From NCBI GenBank assembly GCA_021777555.1, contig JAJYDK010000009.1, positions 46,352-110,351 of the forward strand: a DNA stretch of 64,000 nt, read 5' to 3'. Below the pieces are notes generated by a model. It did no database searches, was not told where the DNA came from, and saw nothing but the letters and a program-made list of their open reading frames with translations. Shown piece after piece: positions 45,194 through 54,083 of this stretch (within the stretch, counting starts at the first letter, position 1; each line of letters begins with the position of its first letter). A program made the translations under genes and the position numbers. The stretch is from Pseudomonadota bacterium (GTDB lineage: Bacteria > Pseudomonadota > Gammaproteobacteria > Steroidobacterales > Steroidobacteraceae).

Positions 45194-47863
45194 ATGTCGA
45201 GTCCACCGCCGGAAAAACCTGCGGATTTCTCAGCGACGGACATCCTGTCCTCGGATGCCTGGAAGGACAAGACTCCCAAACTCGGCATCGACGTCACGTG
45301 TACGAAGATCGCCGTGGACTTCCAGAACATGCGCAAGGGCACGGTCACCGAGTGCCTGCAGCGCAATCTGGCGCTGCTGCGCGAAGTGACGGGAGTCGAC
45401 TGCGCATTCCTTGCCACGTTGCGCCCGGACGCCCCTGTCGTCCAGGACGTGCAGTTCGACCGCACCACGCTCTCCCAGTGCCGGCCTGAGGGACTCCAGG
45501 AGACCCACCTCCCCTCGCTCCCCTGGCTCAACGGACGCCTGGAGAATCTGCGGCTCTCGCAGTTGCCCGACACGAGCGCGCCCTCGCGCGAGCAGGCCGC
45601 GGAGGCACAGCGCTTCGCCTCGCTCTACATGGGCTCGGTCCTGATGATCGCCCTGCGCGTGCAAGGCAAGCCCGCGGGCTTCCTCGGCCTCGCCAATACC
45701 CTGCCCCGCAGCTGGGATGTGAGTCTGCAGCTCCTGATGAAGCTGCTCGGGGCGAGCCTCGCCACCGGGCTCGAGCGGCTGCGCATCGAGGGCCGCCTCG
45801 CCAAGCTCGAGGAGCGCACCGCGCTTGCGCAATCGGCCGCGAACGACGGCCTGTGGGACTTCGACGTCGAGAACAACGAGGTCTATTTCTCACCCCGCTG
45901 GAAGGCCATGCTCGGCTACCGGGACGAGGATCTGCGCGGCTCGCCCGACTGGAGCAGCCTCGTGCATCCGGATGACCTGCCGCGGGTGCAGGCGGCGATC
46001 CGCGAGCATATCGACGGCAAGACCCCGAACTTCGAAAGCACGCACCGCATGCGTCACCGCAATGGCGAGTGGCGCTGGGTCGTCAGCCGCGCCACCGCGC
46101 GAGTCGATCAGCATGGCCGGCTGCTGCGCCTGGTCGGCGTCGAGCTCGACATCACCGAGCGCAAGCTCTATGAGGAGGCGCTGTTTCGCGAGAAGGAAAG
46201 CGCCCAGATCACCCTGCAATCGATCGGCGACGGCGTCATCACCACCGATGCCGATTCGGTCATCGATTACATCAATCCGGTCGCCGAGGCGCTCACCGGC
46301 TGGCGCCTGGAAGCGGCCATGGGCCGCCCGGTGGAGGAGATCTTCCGCGCCTTCCACGAGGAGACTTGCGAGCCGCTCGAAAACCCCCTGACCATGTCGA
46401 TCCGTCGCGTACGGCCCATCAAGTCGGTGCGGCCGATGCTGCTGATCCGCCGCGACGGCAACGAGCTCTACGTCGAGAGCACCGCCGCGCCGATCCGCGA
46501 CGGGGCCGGTAAGGTCACCGGCGGCGTCCTGGTCTTCCACGATGTGAGCGAGGCCCGCGAGCTCAACCGGCGGCTGTCCTACCACGCCAGCCACGACCTG
46601 CTGACGGGGCTGGTGAACCGGCGAGAGTTCGAGAATCGCCTGGAGCGGGCGCTGAAGAGCGCCAAGGCCCACGAGTCCTCCTACGCACTGTGCTACCTCG
46701 ACATCGATCAGTTCAAGATCATCAACGACACCTGCGGCCACAGCGCCGGCGACGCCCTCCTCGGCCAGGTCGGCGCGTTGCTCAAATCCAAGGTCCGCTG
46801 GCGCGACACGCTCTCGCGTCTCGGCGGCGATGAGTTCGGCATTCTTCTCGAGAGCTGCTCGATCGATGAGGCGATGCGCACGGCCGAAACGCTGCGCGAG
46901 GCGGTGCGCAATTTCCGCTTCACCTGGGAGGATCGTGTCTTCCGGCTGGGCGCGAGCGTCGGCGTAGTGCCGATCACCGCGGACAACGAAGACGTGGCCT
47001 CCGTCCTCTCTGCCGCCGACAGCGCCTGCATGGCGGCCAAGGAAGCCGGCCGCAACCGCGTGCACAGCTTCGCCGAGAATGACATGGAGCTCATGCGCCG
47101 CAGGCGCGAGATGCAGTGGGCGGCGCGCATCAATACCGCGCTCGAAGAGGGCCGCTTCGAGCTGCACCGCATGGCCATCCTGCCGCTGCAGCACGCCCAT
47201 CCGGGGCAGCATTACGAGCTGCTGCTGCGCCTGAAGGACGAGTCCGGACGCATCGTCACCCCGAACGATTTCATCGCGGCCGCAGAGCGCTACGGCATCA
47301 CGCCGGCCATCGACCGCTGGGTGATCGAGAATGCCTTCCGGTGGCTGGTCTCCGAGGCCGACGAGCGCGAGAAGCTCGCGCTGTGCTCGATCAATCTCTC
47401 GGGCCAGAGCCTGGGGGATGACAAATTCCTGCCCTTCGTGATCGATCAGTTCCATCGCAGCGGCATCGACGGCTCGAAGATCTGCTTCGAGATCACCGAG
47501 ACCGCGGCCGTGGCGAGCTTCTCGCAGGCCAACCGCTTCATCCAGGCGCTGAAGGAGCTCGGCTGCAAGTTCGCCCTGGATGATTTCGGCACCGGACTCT
47601 CTTCGTTCGGCTACCTCAAGCACTTCCCGGTCGATTACCTCAAGATCGACGGCAGCTTCGTGCGCGAGATCCTGCGCGACCCCATCGACCGCGAGATGGT
47701 TCGCTCGATCAATGAGATCGGGCACCTCACCGGCAAGCAGACCATTGCGGAGTTCGCCGAGAACGCCGAGATCATCCAGATGCTCACCAGTCTCGGGGTG
47801 GACTTCGCCCAGGGATACGGCGTGGCGCAGCCTCAGCGCGTGCTCAAGGCGGCCGTTGCCTGA
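45194..47863 (+). CDS. GAF-PAS-PAS-GGDEF-EAL cyclic-di-GMP signalling protein
   Basis: 889 residues from ATG 45194 (a GTG at 45164 would add ten). N-terminal GAF-like domain (about 35-195), PAS/PAC (about 215-335, ending DITERKLYEEAL), second PAS (about 340-455), GGDEF (about 465-625) and EAL (about 640-885). Diguanylate cyclase motif GGDEF at 544-548, with the inhibitory RxxD site (RWRD) five residues before it. The EAL signature reads ELL (675), but SINLSGQSL, EITET, DDFGTGLSSF and LKIDGSFV are intact, so phosphodiesterase activity is possible. Cytosolic, no membrane segments; the sensed signal is unknown. Confidence 0.93.
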   Translation: MSSPPPEKPADFSATDILSSDAWKDKTPKLGIDVTCTKIAVDFQNMRKGTVTECLQRNLALLREVTGVDCAFLATLRPDAPVVQDVQFDRTTLSQCRPEGLQETHLPSLPWLNGRLENLRLSQLPDTSAPSREQAAEAQRFASLYMGSVLMIALRVQGKPAGFLGLANTLPRSWDVSLQLLMKLLGASLATGLERLRIEGRLAKLEERTALAQSAANDGLWDFDVENNEVYFSPRWKAMLGYRDEDLRGSPDWSSLVHPDDLPRVQAAIREHIDGKTPNFESTHRMRHRNGEWRWVVSRATARVDQHGRLLRLVGVELDITERKLYEEALFREKESAQITLQSIGDGVITTDADSVIDYINPVAEALTGWRLEAAMGRPVEEIFRAFHEETCEPLENPLTMSIRRVRPIKSVRPMLLIRRDGNELYVESTAAPIRDGAGKVTGGVLVFHDVSEARELNRRLSYHASHDLLTGLVNRREFENRLERALKSAKAHESSYALCYLDIDQFKIINDTCGHSAGDALLGQVGALLKSKVRWRDTLSRLGGDEFGILLESCSIDEAMRTAETLREAVRNFRFTWEDRVFRLGASVGVVPITADNEDVASVLSAADSACMAAKEAGRNRVHSFAENDMELMRRRREMQWAARINTALEEGRFELHRMAILPLQHAHPGQHYELLLRLKDESGRIVTPNDFIAAAERYGITPAIDRWVIENAFRWLVSEADEREKLALCSINLSGQSLGDDKFLPFVIDQFHRSGIDGSKICFEITETAAVASFSQANRFIQALKELGCKFALDDFGTGLSSFGYLKHFPVDYLKIDGSFVREILRDPIDREMVRSINEIGHLTGKQTIAEFAENAEIIQMLTSLGVDFAQGYGVAQPQRVLKAAVA

Positions 47864-47920
47864 GTCGCGGTTGTCTGCATATAGGTGCAAATACCCAGGT
47901 AATCGGCCCAAGAGTCTGTC

Positions 47921-47926
47921 TATAAT
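47921..47926 (+). promoter_or_regulatory. Candidate -10 box (TATAAT) of the Irr-like regulator gene
   Basis: A perfect TATAAT stands out in GC-rich DNA eight bases before the ATG at 47934. No good -35 hexamer is found at the normal distance. If used, transcription would begin at or next to the start codon, giving a leaderless or nearly leaderless mRNA. Confidence 0.35.
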
Positions 47927-47933
47927 GAATTTT

Positions 47934-48368
47934 ATGGACTCTATCGGGTCTTCGGCGCCTGAGATGGTCGTCCGCTGCCAGCGGCGGATGGCCAATTGCG
48001 GCATCCGGCCGACCGCGCAGCGCATGCGCATCGCCACGCTGCTGCTGGCCGAGCCGCAGCACCTGTCCGCGGAGCAGATCCTGGCCACGCTGCGCGGCAA
48101 TGGCGCGCGGGTCTCCAAGGCCACGGTCTACAATACGCTCAATCTCTTCGCCTCCCACGGACTCATCCGCCAGCTCTCGGTGGATGGTTCGCGGACGTGG
48201 TTCGACTCGAACGTCGATGCCCACTACCACTTTCACGATGTCTCGACCGGCGCCCTGATCGATGTCCCGGTGCCCGAGGTCGAGTTCAGCCGTCTGCCGC
48301 CGACGCCGCCCGGCACCGAGGTGGACGGCATCGACCTGATCATCCGGTTGAGAAAAAAGCCATCCTGA
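47934..48368 (+). CDS. Fur-family transcriptional regulator, Irr-like
   Basis: 144 residues. Winged helix: GIRPTAQRMRIATLLLAEP, LSAEQILATLRG, SKATVYNTLNLFASHGLIRQ. The CxxC zinc pairs of Fur/Zur are absent; instead there is HYHFHD followed by TGALIDVPVPEVEFSRLP, and a C-terminus like that of the rhizobial heme-responsive Irr. This suggests sensing of heme or iron status. No ribosome site is seen before ATG 47934; ATG 47925 and 47964 are in the same frame. Lies 70 bases after the GGDEF-EAL gene. Confidence 0.85.
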   Translation: MDSIGSSAPEMVVRCQRRMANCGIRPTAQRMRIATLLLAEPQHLSAEQILATLRGNGARVSKATVYNTLNLFASHGLIRQLSVDGSRTWFDSNVDAHYHFHDVSTGALIDVPVPEVEFSRLPPTPPGTEVDGIDLIIRLRKKPS

Positions 48369-48400
48369 GCGCCGCCACGGGGCGTGCGGGGAGATCCGGC

Positions 48401-48706
48401 GTGTACATGTATCACCACTACGGATTCTGGGGATTTCACGGGTTCTCGGGTTTCGGCTGGGTCGTGGCCGTCATCGCCATCATCCCGTTCTGGAAAATCT
48501 GCACGCGCATCGGCCACTCGCCCTGGCTCAGCCTCCTGATGGTCGTACCGCTCGCCAACCTGATCTTCCTCTACTGGCTGGCCTTCTCCGCCTGGCCCAA
48601 CCAGCCCGGCGGCACCGGCCCGGGGACCATCGGCGGCGCGGGATTTCCGCCCGGCCCGAGCGCAGGTCCCAGCAGCCCGGGCCCCTCGGGACCCGGAGCG
48701 GCCTAG
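48401..48706 (+). CDS. Small membrane protein
   Basis: 101 residues from GTG 48401 (GGGGAG seven bases upstream; ATG 48407 also in frame). Aromatic/Gly-rich N-terminus (YHHYGFWGFHGFSGFGW), then membrane segments WVVAVIAIIPFW and SLLMVVPLANLIFLYWLAF. The FWKICTRIGHSPWLSLLMVVP stretch resembles the DUF5684-like small membrane family. Pro/Gly/Ser-rich tail. Follows the Irr-like gene by 32 bases; function unknown. Confidence 0.7.
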   Translation: MYMYHHYGFWGFHGFSGFGWVVAVIAIIPFWKICTRIGHSPWLSLLMVVPLANLIFLYWLAFSAWPNQPGGTGPGTIGGAGFPPGPSAGPSSPGPSGPGAA

Positions 48707-48871
48707 ACGCCCCACCCCGGGGACGTTGGCCGCGGACACCGGGGAGCGGCGAAGGCCCCTCCCTGCGGCGGCAATGCGGCCCCGGGTCCGCCCAATGCGC
48801 GGCCCGTCACGATTCAGGCTAAGGGACGGGGTGACGACAGCGCCCGCTGCCTATAGAATTCGCCGCCCGGC

Positions 48872-48947
48872 GCCGGGATAGCTCAGCTGGTAGAGCAGCG
48901 CATTCGTAATGCGCGGGTCGTAGGTTCGAATCCTATTCCCGGCACCA
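48872..48947 (+). tRNA. tRNA-Thr (anticodon CGT)
   Basis: Complete cloverleaf: acceptor arms GCCGGGA and TCCCGGC, D-arm TAGCTCAGCTGGTAGAGCA, anticodon stem GCGCA/TGCGC around loop TTCGTAA (anticodon CGT, reads ACG), T-arm with GGTTCGAATCC. Discriminator A and an encoded CCA end the gene. Confidence 0.97.
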
Positions 48948-48958
48948 CTCCCTTCGTG

Positions 48959-49143
48959 TCAGCCCCTCAGGCCGAGCCCCCGGAGCCACGCATCCACTTG
49001 GCCGAAGGCATCCTGCTGCCATTGCTCGGGTGAGCGGTCGCCGAGAATTGCGGTCTGCTCGAGGAATTTGCGAACACACGTCGGTCCGTAGCCCTCCAGG
49101 CTATCGAACTTTTCCGCGATGACCTGTAGCCGTTTATAGGGTC
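48959..49143 (-). pseudogene. C-terminal fragment of an unidentified gene
   Basis: An open frame of 60 codons ends at TGA 48959-48961 and has no start; it is closed upstream by an in-frame TGA. The translation looks like a real protein end, not low-complexity: KRLQVIAEKFDSLEGYGP, then RKFLEQTAILGDRSPEQW and DAFGQVDAWLRGLG. The family is not recognised. It lies 11 bases after the tRNA gene, a common place for remnants of integrated elements. Confidence 0.4.
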
Positions 49144-49292
49144 ATGGGCGGAACACATTCGCCGCACGCCATGGTGCCCGATCGTTCGATCAGGGAGGAC
49201 TCCATCCCACAAATGCCCCAATCCTCCCTGGCATACGCTCGCGCAGCTCACTTTGGCGCGCTATCCACAGATTCGTGTGACGGCGTTGAGAT

Positions 49293-50123
49293 CTACGCAA
49301 GGAGATGGCGATGCTCATCGATGAACTGCTCGGGCGTCCTCAACGGCTGACCGACGATTTCTGCCGCGCTTTTGTCAACGCCGGCCGGCAGCCCTTCCTG
49401 TTGATCAACCTTGATCGCCTTGAAATGGGCCGCGAATGCAGGATCGCCGTCCAAGCCAAGGACCTTTACGAATTCGTCCGGCGAGACCTGCTCGAAGCGA
49501 ATCTCCTTCCCGAGCGTTCTCGCGAGAGTGCTCGAGAGTTCGATGTGACTGACTTCGACGGGGCCCGTGATCGGGATGACCTTGGTACCGAACGCTTCGG
49601 GGTTCTCGAGAATCTCCACGACGACACGTGCTATGTCGACCGCGGCGATGGGCACGAACCGGCTCTCCGGGTCGAATGGTGTCAGATAGCGGCCGGCGCG
49701 GATCACAGGCGCCGCGTACAGCATCCATTCTGAAAAGAGGTTAACTCGAAGATGCGCGGTCGGAACGCCCGAGCGGTTGAGGATCTGCTCGGAAAGCCAG
49801 TGATTCAACGTTGCCGGGCTACGTGCGTGCGGGCGCGACTGTTGTTGCGACATGTAGACGACCTGCTTCACGTTGTGCTCGCTTGCAGCCTGGGCAAATA
49901 TCGCGGTTGCTTCTACCGCGCCCTGCGTCAACGGATAGCAGAAGTAGGCGCCGTCGACGTCCCGCATCGCACCACGGACATCTTCGATGTTCAGCATGTC
50001 ACCGACCACGATTTCCGCGCCCAACTCCTTCAGCGTCTGGGAGCGGTCGTCCTCACGTCGAACGAAGGAAGATCTGATCTCCAAGAGCATCGAAGACGCA
50101 TCGACGAAAGCTCTGGACTCCAT
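49293..50123 (-). pseudogene. NmrA-like NAD(P)-binding protein, 5'-truncated
   Basis: Most of an NmrA/SDR-type sugar-nucleotide or quinone reductase family protein is present: FVRREDDRSQTLKELGAEIV, DVDGAYFCYPLTQGAVE, VYMSQQQSRPHARSP, and HLRVNLFSEWMLY. The N-terminal Rossmann strand with GxxGxxG, which should precede FVRRED, is missing. Instead the frame continues past about 50066 into sequence (MESRAFVDASSMLLEIRSS) that on the other strand encodes the TetR remnant. An ATG at 50123 could still allow translation, but cofactor binding should be lost. Probably non-functional. Confidence 0.75.
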
Positions 50124-50463
50124 GAGGGAAGGTGCGACTTCTGGTCAGTCAACGGCTCAATACGTCGATGCATATCTCACCGAGCAACATCGCGACGACA
50201 CGGGAAACGGCTGCATGATGGCAGCATTGGCAAGCGAGATTGCGCGCGAACCTGCGGCTCAATGCGCATTCACGCGGCATGTGGAGGGTATGGTCGAAGG
50301 CTTCACCGAACGCCTTGCGAAGGCAAAAAGGAAAAATGCTCGTCGCCACGCGATTCATGCGCTTTCGAGCATCGTCGGAGCCATCGTTCCGGCTCGCGCA
50401 GTTGATGACCCTGAACTGTCAGAAGAGATTCTTCGCGAGACGCGAGTGGCGCAGGATCAATAG
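50062..50463 (+). pseudogene. TetR-family regulator, C-terminal half only
   Basis: The frame from 50062 reads TKEDLISKSIEDASTKALDS and then YVDAYLTEQHRDDTGNGC with MMAALASEIARE, the ligand-binding half of a TetR regulator beginning exactly after the helix-turn-helix (normally ...YHFPSKEDL). The DNA-binding domain is absent; upstream in this frame is the antisense of the NmrA-like gene. The 3' end is intact and overlaps the stop of the Usp gene by seven bases. A regulator divergent from its NmrA-like target is a common arrangement, now fused by deletion. Confidence 0.75.
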
Positions 50464-51431
50464 CCCGTCTGGACTCCGGAGTGGGCGACCATCTGAGCAC
50501 CGCGCGGGGTCATGGGAACGCGGTTCGAGAAATCGATCGGCTTGACGATCAACATATCGCAGGCAAGGCGGTCGAGAAGCTTCTCCGCGGTGTTGCCGAT
50601 CACCAGGCGCCTCGCTCCGGAGCGCGAGATCGCGCCCATGACGACGATCTGCGCCCCGATCTCACGGGCCACCGTATCGATCGCCTCGACCGGATGGTGG
50701 GCGATGATGTGTCTTCGCGCGCGGGTCACAGAGGAGCGCACCGTGCGATCGAGAGCGGCTCGGGCTTGAGACTGGGCCTTCTTGGCGATATCCGCAGCGC
50801 CGGCCGCGCCTTCCCCGGGAAGCGCCGGGCCGGCCGGTCTCGGGTTGTGTGCGTAGACGGCGTGCAGCGCACCCCGCAATGCGCGGGTGACGGCCGATCC
50901 GTAGTGCAGAATCTGCGCATCGAGTCCCGCCGGTTTCGCGCGGGCGTGTCCCGGGTCGAGCGCCACCAGCACCACCGGATGGGTGTAGGGCGGGCGAGTC
51001 TTCACGAGGAGCACGGGCACGGCCGAGAGCCGCAGCAGCTCGAAGTCGGTGAATCGCAGCAGCCAGGGCATGCGATGGGAGGCGGGATGCAGCTCGGCGA
51101 CAATCAGCGACGCCTTGAATTGGTGTGCCGCGCGGATCACCGCCTCGTGAGGGGGGTAGTCCCACTCCGCGGCCACCGTCACGGTGATCTCCCCGCCGAG
51201 GCGCCTGGCCACCACCATCAGCTGCGCGAGCACGCGCTCGCGCCGGATGCGCTCGAGGTTGGCAAGATTCTGGATTTCGCGCACATCGACCACCACCGGC
51301 TCGCTCAGCGCGTGGAAGAGCCGCACCTCGGCGCCGAGCGCGCGCGCGAGCCGCACCGCCTTGTCGGCGGCCGGCAGCGACCGTGCCCAGGGATTCTTGA
51401 TCGCAACCAGGATCCGTGAGATGGCCTTCAT
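50457..51431 (-). CDS. Tandem universal stress protein (UspE-like)
   Basis: 324 residues from ATG 51431. Two Usp domains: the first (about 1-150) begins ISRILVAIKNPWARSLPAAD, the second (about 160-300) begins VVLVALDPGHARAK and ends with the nucleotide-loop motif GAISRSGARRLVIGNTAEKLL (G-2x-G-9x-G-S/T type), followed by CDMLIVKP. Only the second domain keeps the ATP-binding loop. Divergent from the P-type ATPase gene with 134 bases between; expected to be part of a stress or energy-limitation response. Confidence 0.9.
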   Translation of the reverse strand: MKAISRILVAIKNPWARSLPAADKAVRLARALGAEVRLFHALSEPVVVDVREIQNLANLERIRRERVLAQLMVVARRLGGEITVTVAAEWDYPPHEAVIRAAHQFKASLIVAELHPASHRMPWLLRFTDFELLRLSAVPVLLVKTRPPYTHPVVLVALDPGHARAKPAGLDAQILHYGSAVTRALRGALHAVYAHNPRPAGPALPGEGAAGAADIAKKAQSQARAALDRTVRSSVTRARRHIIAHHPVEAIDTVAREIGAQIVVMGAISRSGARRLVIGNTAEKLLDRLACDMLIVKPIDFSNRVPMTPRGAQMVAHSGVQTGY

Positions 51432-51565
51432 TGGGATACGATGCTGATCATGCCGGTGTGCCCGTGCCATACGGGTTCACCGCAAACCGGTGGCTGAAAG
51501 CCGCACTGCCCCCTGCGGTCCCGGCAGTGCGTAATTCCCGCATGCTCCGCAGCAAGGCAGACATC

Positions 51566-53929
51566 ATGTCGCAAGCCCCTGCAGCCGCCCACGCGGCCGC
51601 TCTCGAGACAACCGGCACGGGCCTCCCCGGCCTCACCACCGATGAGGCGCGCCGCCGGCTCGAACAGTACGGCGCCAATACCGTGCCGGACGCCGAGCCG
51701 AGCCAGTGGCGGCGACTGCTGTCGAAATTCTGGGCCCCCGTTCCCGGGATGCTCGAAGCCGCCATTCTGCTGCAATTCATGCTGCACGAGTATCTCGAGG
51801 CGGCGGTCATCGGGGTCCTGCTCCTGTTCAACGGCGCACTCGGCATGGTGCAGGAAGGCCGTGCACGGGCCACCCTCAACGCCCTGAAGGCGCGCCTCGC
51901 GCTGACCGCGGTCGTGCGGCGCGATGGCCGCTGGGGAACCCTGATGGCCTCTCAACTGGTGCCGGATGATGTCGTGAAACTCACCCTCGGCGGCATCGTC
52001 CCGGCGGACGTGCGGCTGCTCGAGGGCGATGTGCTCCTCGATCAATCCATGTTGACCGGCGAGTCTCTGCCGGTCGAGGCCGGCGCCGGCGCATCGACCT
52101 ATGCCGGAGCGCTCGTGCGCCGCGGCGAGGCGCTCGCGCAAGTCACCGCGACAGGTCCACGGACGAAATTCGGTCGTACCGCGGAACTGGTCCGGGTCGC
52201 CCATGGTGCGAGCTCGCAGCAGCAGGCGGTGTTGCGCGTGGTTCGCAATCTTGCGCTCTTCAGCACCGCGATGGTGCTTCTGCAGCTCGCCTACGCGACG
52301 GCCCTGGGCATGCCGGGCATAGAGATGATTCCGCTCATTCTCACCGCAGTGCTGGCCGCCATCCCGGTGGCGCTGCCGGCGACCTTCACATTGGCCTCGG
52401 CTGTCGGCGCACGCTCGCTCGCCGGTCTGGGGGCATTGCCGACACGCTTGTCCGCCATCGACGAGGCCGCCACCATGGATGTGCTGTGTGCGGACAAGAC
52501 CGGCACCCTGACCCAGAACGCGCTGGCGGTGACCGCCGTGAAGGCCGCCCCCGGATTCGATGAATCGCAGGTGCTCGCCCTGGGCGCCCTGGCGAGCGCC
52601 GAAGCGGGATTGGATCCGGTCGATGCGGCCATCCGCGAGGCCGCGGCCCAACATCCCCGCGGCGATTCGCCGCATCGCATCCGCTTCGTGCCCTTCGACC
52701 CGGCGCAGAAGATGTCAGAGGCTCAGGCGAGGGACGCCGAGGGTCACACGCTGCGGATCGTCAAGGGAGCATTCGCCCGCATCGCCGAGCTCACCCCAGC
52801 ACCCGCGGACATCACCGCCTCCGCGCAGGCCATGGCGAGCCAGGGCTACCGCGTGCTCGGGGTCGCTGCCGGATCGGCGGACGCCCCGTCCTGGGCCGGT
52901 CTGATCGCACTCAGCGATCCGCCCCGCCCCGATGCCCGCAAGCTCATCGCGGAGCTGAAATCCCTCGGCGTGCGCACCGTCATGGTGACCGGGGATGCGG
53001 CTTCGACCGCGAGCGTGGTCGCACAGGCTGTAGGGATCGAGGCGCGCATCTATCCGCCGGGTCCGGCGCCCGAGCGGATCCATCCCGGCGAGTTCGGCGT
53101 ATTCGCCGGCATTTTCCCCGAGGACAAGTTCCACATCGTGCGGGCCTACCAGGCCGAAGGGCACACCGTGGGCATGTGCGGCGACGGCGCCAACGATGCC
53201 CCCGCCCTGCGGCAGGCGCAGATGGGCATCGCGGTGTCCACCGCCACGGATGTGGCGAAATCCGCCGCCGGCATCGTCCTCACGCAACCGGGACTTGCCG
53301 GAATCCTCGAGGCCGTCAAGACCGGGCGCGTGGCGTACCAACGCATCCTCACGTACACGCTGCGCTCGGTGACCGCCAAGATCAATCAGATGCTCTTCCT
53401 CACCGCCGGGCTGCTGTTGACCGGTCACGCCATCCTCACGCCGATGCTGATCGTCATCGTCATGATCGGCGGCGATTTTCTCGCCATGTCCGCGACCACT
53501 GACAACGTGCGCCCCTCCTCCGAGCCGAACGCATGGCGGATCGGAAACATCACGATCGCGGCCATCGTCCTCGGGCTCGGCAACGTGCTGTTCTGCACGG
53601 CGGTCATCGCCGTGGGGGATTTTCATCTCGGCTGGAGCGCCGGCCACGGGCTGCGCACGCTTGCGGCGGTCACACTGGTGTTCAGCACCCAGGCCGCTTT
53701 CTACGTGGTGCGCGATCGACGCCGCCTCTGGAGCTCGAGGCCAAGCACCTGGGTCGTGCTCTCCTCGGTGCTCGATGTGGCGAGCATCTCGCTCCTCGCG
53801 GCTTATGGGCTCCTCATGCACCCGCTTCCCTGGCACATCATCGGCGCCGTGCTCGCCGCGGCGGCGTTGTTCGCGTTGGCGCTCGACTTCGTCAAATCCC
53901 GGGTTTTCCCGCGGCTTCGCCTTACCTGA
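51566..53929 (+). CDS. Plasma-membrane proton-efflux type P-ATPase (P-IIIA-like)
   Basis: 787 residues from ATG 51566 (AAGG upstream; ATG 51542 also in frame). Actuator motif MLTGESLPVE, phosphorylation site CADKTGTLTQNAL, nucleotide domain FVPFDPAQKMSEAQ and RIVKGAFAR, hinge GDGANDAPALRQAQMGIAV. Membrane segment M4 contains IPVALPATFTLASA, and M6 contains MIGGDFLAMSATTDNV, as in bacterial relatives of fungal/plant H+-ATPases. It lacks the heavy-metal CPC motif and metal-binding domains. Ion specificity is inferred from family resemblance; Mg2+ or Ca2+ transport is less likely. Confidence 0.88.
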   Translation: MSQAPAAAHAAALETTGTGLPGLTTDEARRRLEQYGANTVPDAEPSQWRRLLSKFWAPVPGMLEAAILLQFMLHEYLEAAVIGVLLLFNGALGMVQEGRARATLNALKARLALTAVVRRDGRWGTLMASQLVPDDVVKLTLGGIVPADVRLLEGDVLLDQSMLTGESLPVEAGAGASTYAGALVRRGEALAQVTATGPRTKFGRTAELVRVAHGASSQQQAVLRVVRNLALFSTAMVLLQLAYATALGMPGIEMIPLILTAVLAAIPVALPATFTLASAVGARSLAGLGALPTRLSAIDEAATMDVLCADKTGTLTQNALAVTAVKAAPGFDESQVLALGALASAEAGLDPVDAAIREAAAQHPRGDSPHRIRFVPFDPAQKMSEAQARDAEGHTLRIVKGAFARIAELTPAPADITASAQAMASQGYRVLGVAAGSADAPSWAGLIALSDPPRPDARKLIAELKSLGVRTVMVTGDAASTASVVAQAVGIEARIYPPGPAPERIHPGEFGVFAGIFPEDKFHIVRAYQAEGHTVGMCGDGANDAPALRQAQMGIAVSTATDVAKSAAGIVLTQPGLAGILEAVKTGRVAYQRILTYTLRSVTAKINQMLFLTAGLLLTGHAILTPMLIVIVMIGGDFLAMSATTDNVRPSSEPNAWRIGNITIAAIVLGLGNVLFCTAVIAVGDFHLGWSAGHGLRTLAAVTLVFSTQAAFYVVRDRRRLWSSRPSTWVVLSSVLDVASISLLAAYGLLMHPLPWHIIGAVLAAAALFALALDFVKSRVFPRLRLT

Positions 53930-54083
53930 AGCCGCCCTGGGATGTCCGATCAATGACTTACGGCGTGACATCGCTCAGCCGGGATCGGCCCAATAGGTAA
54001 ATGACCGAATAACATCATCGCCGCTTATCCCCAAACTTGACAAGGTCCGATCCCGGACACTGCAGTCACACGGGAGTATCACC

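Noticed and set aside
45890..48124. Minus-strand open frame of about 740 codons opposite the GGDEF-EAL gene
   Set aside because: Shadow frame; the plus-strand translation has all signalling domains.
54030..54060. CTTGAC as a sigma-32 -35 box for hsp20
   Set aside because: No CCCCAT-like -10 lies at the required distance; not enough to call a heat-shock promoter.
53930..54083. FNR/Anr-type operator (TTGAT-N4-ATCAA) in the stress cluster
   Set aside because: Scanned the intergenic regions from 50.5 kb onward by eye and found no half-site pair with correct spacing.
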